A stretch of DNA of 8,513 bases from an uncultured Candidatus Pelagibacter sp. (GTDB lineage: Bacteria; Pseudomonadota; Alphaproteobacteria; Pelagibacterales; Pelagibacteraceae), in assembly GCA_937897125.1 (NCBI GenBank), contig CALCPL010000024.1:1-8513 (forward strand), given 5' to 3'. The notes beneath the pieces are model-generated. The model searched no databases. It saw nothing but the letters and a program-made list of their open reading frames with translations, and was not told where the DNA came from. Below are positions 4,750 through 8,513 of the stretch, one piece after another. The position numbers and the translations under genes were made by a program. The stretch's first letter is position 1, and every line of letters starts with the position of its first letter.

Positions 4750-6708
4750 TTGAACAAATTACATAAAGATTTATCAAACGCAATAAGGTTTTTATCGATA
4801 GATGCTGTACAAAAAGCAAATTCAGGCCATCCTGGGATGCCAATGGGTATGGCAGACGTAGCAACAGTTTTATTTAAAAATTTTCTTAGATTTAATCCAA
4901 AAAATCCTAACTGGCTGAATAGAGACAGATTTGTTTTATCTGCTGGTCATGGATCTATGCTTCTTTACTCTTTATTACATTTAACTGGGTACAAAAGTAT
5001 TTCCTTGAATGATATTAAAAATTTTAGACAATTAAAATCTATTTGTGCAGGTCACCCTGAATATCACCCTGGTACTGGTATTGAAACGACAACGGGTCCT
5101 CTTGGACAAGGAATTGCTAATTCAGTTGGGTTTGCTATTGCGGAAGAAATTTTAAAGAAAAAACTTGGTAAAGAAATAATAAACCATAAAACTTATGTTT
5201 TAGCTGGAGACGGATGTTTAATGGAAGGCATTAGTCATGAAGCAATGAGTTTAGCGGGACACTTAAAGTTAAAAAATCTAGTTATGCTTTTTGATAACAA
5301 TTCAATATCTATTGATGGACCAACTAGCTTAGCAGTTTCAGACAATTTCAAAAAGAGATTTGAAAGTTATGGTTGGGATTACATACTAATTAATGGTCAT
5401 AATGAAAAAGAAATTTTTGCAGCATTAAAAAAAGTTCAAAATGCAAAAAGACCAACAGTTATTTCATGCAAAACAAAAATTGGTTATGGCTCACCTAATA
5501 AATCTGGTAAAGCCTCTTCGCACGGTAGTCCAATTGGCTTAGATGAAATCAAATTAGTTAGAAAAGTTCTAGATTGGAAACATAAACCTTTTGAGATTCC
5601 TAAAAATATTTTAAATGAGTGGAGAAAAATTGGTAACAAAGGTGCAAAACTTGATTCTATATGGAATAAAATTTATAAAAGAAAAAAAAATTTAGTAGAT
5701 AAAGTCTTTAAAAATAATTTCTCTAAAGCTTTAAAAAGTGAAAAACAAAATTCTCTTAAAGAAAACAAAAGTCTAGCCTCAAGAAAAGCTTCTGAGCTAA
5801 CCCTTAATGCTCTTACGAAAGAAAATAATACATTAATTGGTGGTTCAGCTGATTTAGCGGGATCCAACAACACCAAAACAAAACATCATAATGCTATTAA
5901 TTCTGGTAATTTTAATGGTGATTATATTCACTATGGGGTTAGAGAGCACGCCATGTCTGGAATAATGAATGGACTGGCACTTCATAGTAAATTTATTCCA
6001 TATGGGGGAACTTTTTTAATATTTTCTGATTATTGTAAACCTTCCATTCGTTTATCTGCTTTGATGCAACAACGTGTTATTTATGTGATGACTCACGACT
6101 CAATTGGCTTAGGGGAAGATGGACCAACACACCAACCTATAGAACAACTTTCTGGATTAAGATCTATTCCTAATTTAAATGTTTTTAGACCAGCAGATAG
6201 AATGGAAACTATCGAGTGTTGGGAACTAGCATTAAAAAACTCCAAGACACCAAGTGTATTATCTTTAACTAGACAAAATCTTGAACCTATTAGAAAAAAA
6301 TATTCAAATATAAATAAATGTTCTTTTGGAGCTTACGAGGTTTTAAGAACTAATAAAAAAATTAATTTAACAATATTTGCTAGTGGTTCTGAGGTTAATT
6401 TAGCAATTGAAACTAGCCATAAATTAGCCAAAGATAAGATATACTCTAAAGTTGTATCAGTACCATGCCAGGATATTTTTGATTTACAGTCAAAATCATA
6501 TAAGAAAAAAATACTTAATGAAGCCAAATTTAAAATATCTATTGAAGCAGCTTCAACAGATTGTTGGAAAAAATATATTGGAACTGAGGGTTTAGCTTTT
6601 GGAATTGATACATTCGGTAAAAGCGCACCATACAAAGAAATTTATAAATATTTTGGATTAACAGTTCAAAATATTTCACAAAAAACCAAAAAACTAATAA
6701 AGAGTTAA
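4750..6708 (+). CDS. tkt: Transketolase
   Basis: 652 aa, near E. coli TktA (663), so full length. It is a thiamine-diphosphate enzyme moving two-carbon ketol units between sugar phosphates in the non-oxidative pentose phosphate pathway. N-terminal domain: NSGHPGMPMG (His27), SAGHGSML (His67), TTTGPLGQG, then the ThDP/metal motif GDGCLMEG (153-160) ending in FDNNSISIDG. Middle domain: GSADLAGSNNTK, YGVREHAM with the catalytic Glu399, and GLGEDGPTHQP with His461, equivalent to E. coli His473. SLTRQNL supplies a phosphate-binding Arg. All expected catalytic residues are present. The start is TTG, forced by an in-frame stop just upstream; the N-terminus LSNAIRFLSIDAVQKANSGHPG matches the family from near the first residue. 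The gap gene begins 2 nt after the stop, so this is the first gene of a tkt-gap-pgk operon. Confidence 0.97.
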   Translation: MNKLHKDLSNAIRFLSIDAVQKANSGHPGMPMGMADVATVLFKNFLRFNPKNPNWLNRDRFVLSAGHGSMLLYSLLHLTGYKSISLNDIKNFRQLKSICAGHPEYHPGTGIETTTGPLGQGIANSVGFAIAEEILKKKLGKEIINHKTYVLAGDGCLMEGISHEAMSLAGHLKLKNLVMLFDNNSISIDGPTSLAVSDNFKKRFESYGWDYILINGHNEKEIFAALKKVQNAKRPTVISCKTKIGYGSPNKSGKASSHGSPIGLDEIKLVRKVLDWKHKPFEIPKNILNEWRKIGNKGAKLDSIWNKIYKRKKNLVDKVFKNNFSKALKSEKQNSLKENKSLASRKASELTLNALTKENNTLIGGSADLAGSNNTKTKHHNAINSGNFNGDYIHYGVREHAMSGIMNGLALHSKFIPYGGTFLIFSDYCKPSIRLSALMQQRVIYVMTHDSIGLGEDGPTHQPIEQLSGLRSIPNLNVFRPADRMETIECWELALKNSKTPSVLSLTRQNLEPIRKKYSNINKCSFGAYEVLRTNKKINLTIFASGSEVNLAIETSHKLAKDKIYSKVVSVPCQDIFDLQSKSYKKKILNEAKFKISIEAASTDCWKKYIGTEGLAFGIDTFGKSAPYKEIYKYFGLTVQNISQKTKKLIKS

Positions 6709-6710
6709 AT

Positions 6711-7718
6711 ATGACAATAAAAGTTGGTATCAATGGAATGGGAAGAATTGGTAGAATGGTAATTAGAGCTATCATTGAAAGCCAAAACAAAAACATAGAA
6801 ATCAAACACATCAATAACCGATCAAATTCTGAAGCCAGCTGTTCTTTAATTAAATACGATTCTATTCATGGTAAATTTAATGCAGATTTAGATTATGATG
6901 AAAAACATTTAATTATTAATAATAATAAAATAACATTTTCACAAGAATCTAATATTGAAGATATTAATTGGAAAAAATTTGATGTTGATTATGTTTTTGA
7001 ATGCACTGGAAAATTTAACTCAAAAGAAAAATTATTAGCTCATATAAAAAATGGGGCTAAAAAAGTTATAGTTTCTGCTCCATGCAAAAATGCAGACAAG
7101 ACTATTGTCTATGGAGTAAATGAAAATATTTTGACAAAAGACGATCAAATTATTTCTGCAGCCTCTTGTACAACTAACTGTCTTGCACCTGTTGCTAATA
7201 TTTTAAATGAAACTTTTGAAATTGAAAAAGGGTTTATGACAACTATTCATGCTTTCACTAGTGATCAAAGAATTCTAGATAATTCCCATAAAGATCCTAG
7301 AAGAGCAAGATCTGCCAGTCAATCTATTGTGCCAACTTCCACAGGTGCTTCAAAAGCAATCGGTGAAATTATACCTTCATTAAAAGGAAAGCTTGAAGGT
7401 ATTGCAATGAGAGTGCCAACTCCTAATGTTTCTCTTATAGAGCTAGTTTTTTGTACAAAAAAAGAGATGAGCAAAGAAACAATTAATGAGGCATTTACTA
7501 TCGCCTCTAAAGAACAATCAAAGAAAGTTTTAGAAGTTACGTTAGAAAAATTAGTTTCAATTGATTTTAATCATAATTCAGCTTCAGCAATTGTTGATTT
7601 ATCTTTAACTAATGTGGTTGGTAAAAATATGGGAAAAATTTCAGCGTGGTATGATAATGAATGGGGTTTTTCAAATAGAATGTGTGACATAGCAGAACAT
7701 CTTCATCAAATCTCTTAA
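6711..7718 (+). CDS. gap: Type I glyceraldehyde-3-phosphate dehydrogenase, possibly NADP-preferring
   Basis: 335 aa, the standard length. It interconverts glyceraldehyde 3-phosphate and 1,3-bisphosphoglycerate in the cytoplasm. The Rossmann start VGINGMGRIGR (5-15), catalytic SAASCTTNC with Cys153, His180 in TIHAFTSDQ, and NEWGFSNRM near the end are all intact. The cofactor site is unusual. Where NAD-type enzymes read I-N-D-L (Asp32 in Bacillus numbering) this one reads I-N-N-R (Asn36, Arg37). Where NAD-type enzymes have Leu187-Pro188 it has Asn191-Ser192 (LDNSHKD). Chloroplast and other NADP-using enzymes also change these positions, with Ser at 188. Loss of the Asp and gain of Arg and Ser suggest NADP(H) use, perhaps in the gluconeogenic direction; this is inference. 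It sits 2 nt after tkt and shares one base with pgk (TAATG). Confidence 0.96.
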   Translation: MTIKVGINGMGRIGRMVIRAIIESQNKNIEIKHINNRSNSEASCSLIKYDSIHGKFNADLDYDEKHLIINNNKITFSQESNIEDINWKKFDVDYVFECTGKFNSKEKLLAHIKNGAKKVIVSAPCKNADKTIVYGVNENILTKDDQIISAASCTTNCLAPVANILNETFEIEKGFMTTIHAFTSDQRILDNSHKDPRRARSASQSIVPTSTGASKAIGEIIPSLKGKLEGIAMRVPTPNVSLIELVFCTKKEMSKETINEAFTIASKEQSKKVLEVTLEKLVSIDFNHNSASAIVDLSLTNVVGKNMGKISAWYDNEWGFSNRMCDIAEHLHQIS

Positions 7719-8466
7719 TGAGAAGTATTAAAGACGAGACTAATCTTAATCAAAAAAAAGTATTACTTAGGTTGGATTTAAATGTTCCATTAGATAATGG
7801 AAAAATTACTGACACCACTCGAATAGATAAAATTTTACCTACTATTAATTTTTTATTAAAAAGTGAAGCAAAAATTATAATACTATCTCATGTGGGCAGA
7901 CCCAATGGCAAAGTTGTAAATGAATTCTCTCTTAAGCCAATTTGTGAAGATCTAAAAAATAAACTAAACGAAAATATAAGACTAGTTTCAAAAAATATAA
8001 AAGAAATTAAATCTACCGATTTATTTAATAAACAGGATGAAAAAATTGTAATACTTGAAAATATTAGATTCTATGAAGAAGAAGAAAAAAATGACAATAG
8101 TTTTGCAAAACATTTGGCAAGTCTAGCTGATATTTATGTCAATGATGCTTTCTCATGTTCACATAGAGCGCATGCCTCTATTTTTGAAATCACCAAATTT
8201 ATCCCTTCATACGCTGGCCTTCAATTAAATTTAGAAATTGATGCACTAACTAAAATTACATCTGAGATTCAAAGACCTATAACATGCATCATAGGTGGTT
8301 CTAAAATATCTTCTAAAATTAATATAATTAAGAATTTAATTGCTAAATTTGATAATATTATAATAGTTGGTGGGATGGCCAACAATATACTCAAATATAA
8401 AGAGTATGAAATTGGAAAATCTATTCAAGAAGATAATTGTGATAAAATTATTGAAGAAATATTTTC
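7718..8466 (+). CDS. pgk: Phosphoglycerate kinase, 3'-truncated by adapter
   Basis: The first 249 codons of an enzyme usually about 390-400 aa. It transfers a phosphate between 1,3-bisphosphoglycerate and ADP, directly after GAPDH in the pathway. Seen in order: LLRLDLNVPLDNGKITDTTR (substrate-binding signature, 16-35), LSHVGRPNG (56-64), LENIRFYEEEE, YVNDAFSCSHRAHAS with the conserved substrate-side Arg/His, and GGSKISSKI at the start of the nucleotide-binding C-domain, where most relatives have GGAKVSSK. Genomic coding ends at 8466. The open frame continues for 12 more codons (SCLLYTSDAADE) to a stop, but apart from two bases of the Ser codon these come from the Nextera adapter and must not be annotated as protein. 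The start ATG overlaps the gap stop by one base, implying coupled translation in a tkt-gap-pgk operon. Confidence 0.96.
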
Positions 8467-8513
8467 CTGTCTCTTATACACATCTGACGCTGCCGACGAA
8501 TAGAGAGGTGTAG
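8467..8513. other. Nextera Read-1 adapter (reverse complement) / i5 index / P5 start (synthetic)
   Basis: Not genomic. Bases 8467-8485 (CTGTCTCTTATACACATCT) are the Tn5 mosaic end, and GACGCTGCCGACGA (8486-8499) completes the Nextera Read-1 adapter in reverse complement. ATAGAGAG (8500-8507) sits in the i5 position; its complement CTCTCTAT matches Nextera index S502 from memory. GTGTAG (8508-8513) begins the reverse-complemented P5 primer. The frame through this tail gives the false peptide CLLYTSDAADE. Confidence 0.98.

Noticed and set aside
5673..5876. Minus-strand open frame of 67 codons
   Set aside because: Antisense to the middle of transketolase, no start signals, Phe/Leu-rich shadow of a Lys-rich coding strand.
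6333..6814. Two minus-strand open frames (100 and 91 codons) with hydrophobic runs
   Set aside because: Both are antisense to the tkt-gap junction. The hydrophobic stretches come from complementing Lys/Asn-rich codons and do not indicate membrane proteins.
50..8466. CRISPR arrays, insertion sequences, tRNA genes, riboswitches, defence or biosynthetic clusters
   Set aside because: The genomic part is almost wholly filled by recognisable core genes, and the two sizeable gaps (52 and 53 nt) are too small for such elements; no direct-repeat arrays or transposase motifs were seen.

Overview
This is an ordinary but informative piece of a very A+T-rich alphaproteobacterial chromosome. The best guess is a Pelagibacterales (SAR11) genome from a metagenome or single cell. 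The evidence is the strong A+T bias, Lys/Asn/Ile-rich proteins, near-zero intergenic space, sparse Shine-Dalgarno sequences, and an alphaproteobacterial gene order in which transketolase-gap-pgk diverges from a small coiled-coil gene, zapA, 5-FCL, ymdB and yebC. The assignment is inference; no rRNA or tRNA gene is present to confirm it.

Both ends are synthetic. Bases 1-49 are an Illumina P7 / i7 index / Nextera Read-2 adapter and bases 8467-8513 are the reverse-complemented Nextera Read-1 adapter / i5 index / P5 start. Only 50-8466 is genomic, so the genes at both edges are cut by the library and not by biology, and the apparent C-terminus of Pgk is adapter translation.

Left arm, all minus strand (read right to left, 4697 down to 50): a coiled-coil DUF4164-like protein, ZapA (FtsZ-ring assembly), 5-formyltetrahydrofolate cyclo-ligase, a YmdB-type metallophosphoesterase, YebC, a RuvC-family endonuclease, TolQ, TolR and the first 53 codons of a TolA-like protein. 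Genes overlap or lie within a few bases, except for a 53-nt gap with inverted repeats between ruvC and tolQ. The left part resembles the classic yebC-ruvCAB-tolQRA cluster, but ruvA, ruvB and ybgC are absent from it. The arm therefore combines cell division (ZapA with Tol constriction), folate salvage, translation/RNA factors and recombination.

Right arm, all plus strand (4750 to the end): transketolase, glyceraldehyde-3-phosphate dehydrogenase and truncated phosphoglycerate kinase, a tight carbon-metabolism operon linking the pentose phosphate pathway with lower glycolysis/gluconeogenesis. The GAPDH carries residues at the cofactor-selecting positions that suggest NADP(H) use. The two arms diverge from a 52-nt A+T-rich intergenic region (4698-4749), the only obvious promoter region.

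I find no CRISPR, mobile element, RNA gene, defence or biosynthetic system, and nothing that supports an undescribed system. The points worth a second look are the GAPDH cofactor site, the phage-type RuvC in a pruned ruv locus, the hairpin that separates the only good Shine-Dalgarno sequence from the yebC start, and the adapter artefacts.
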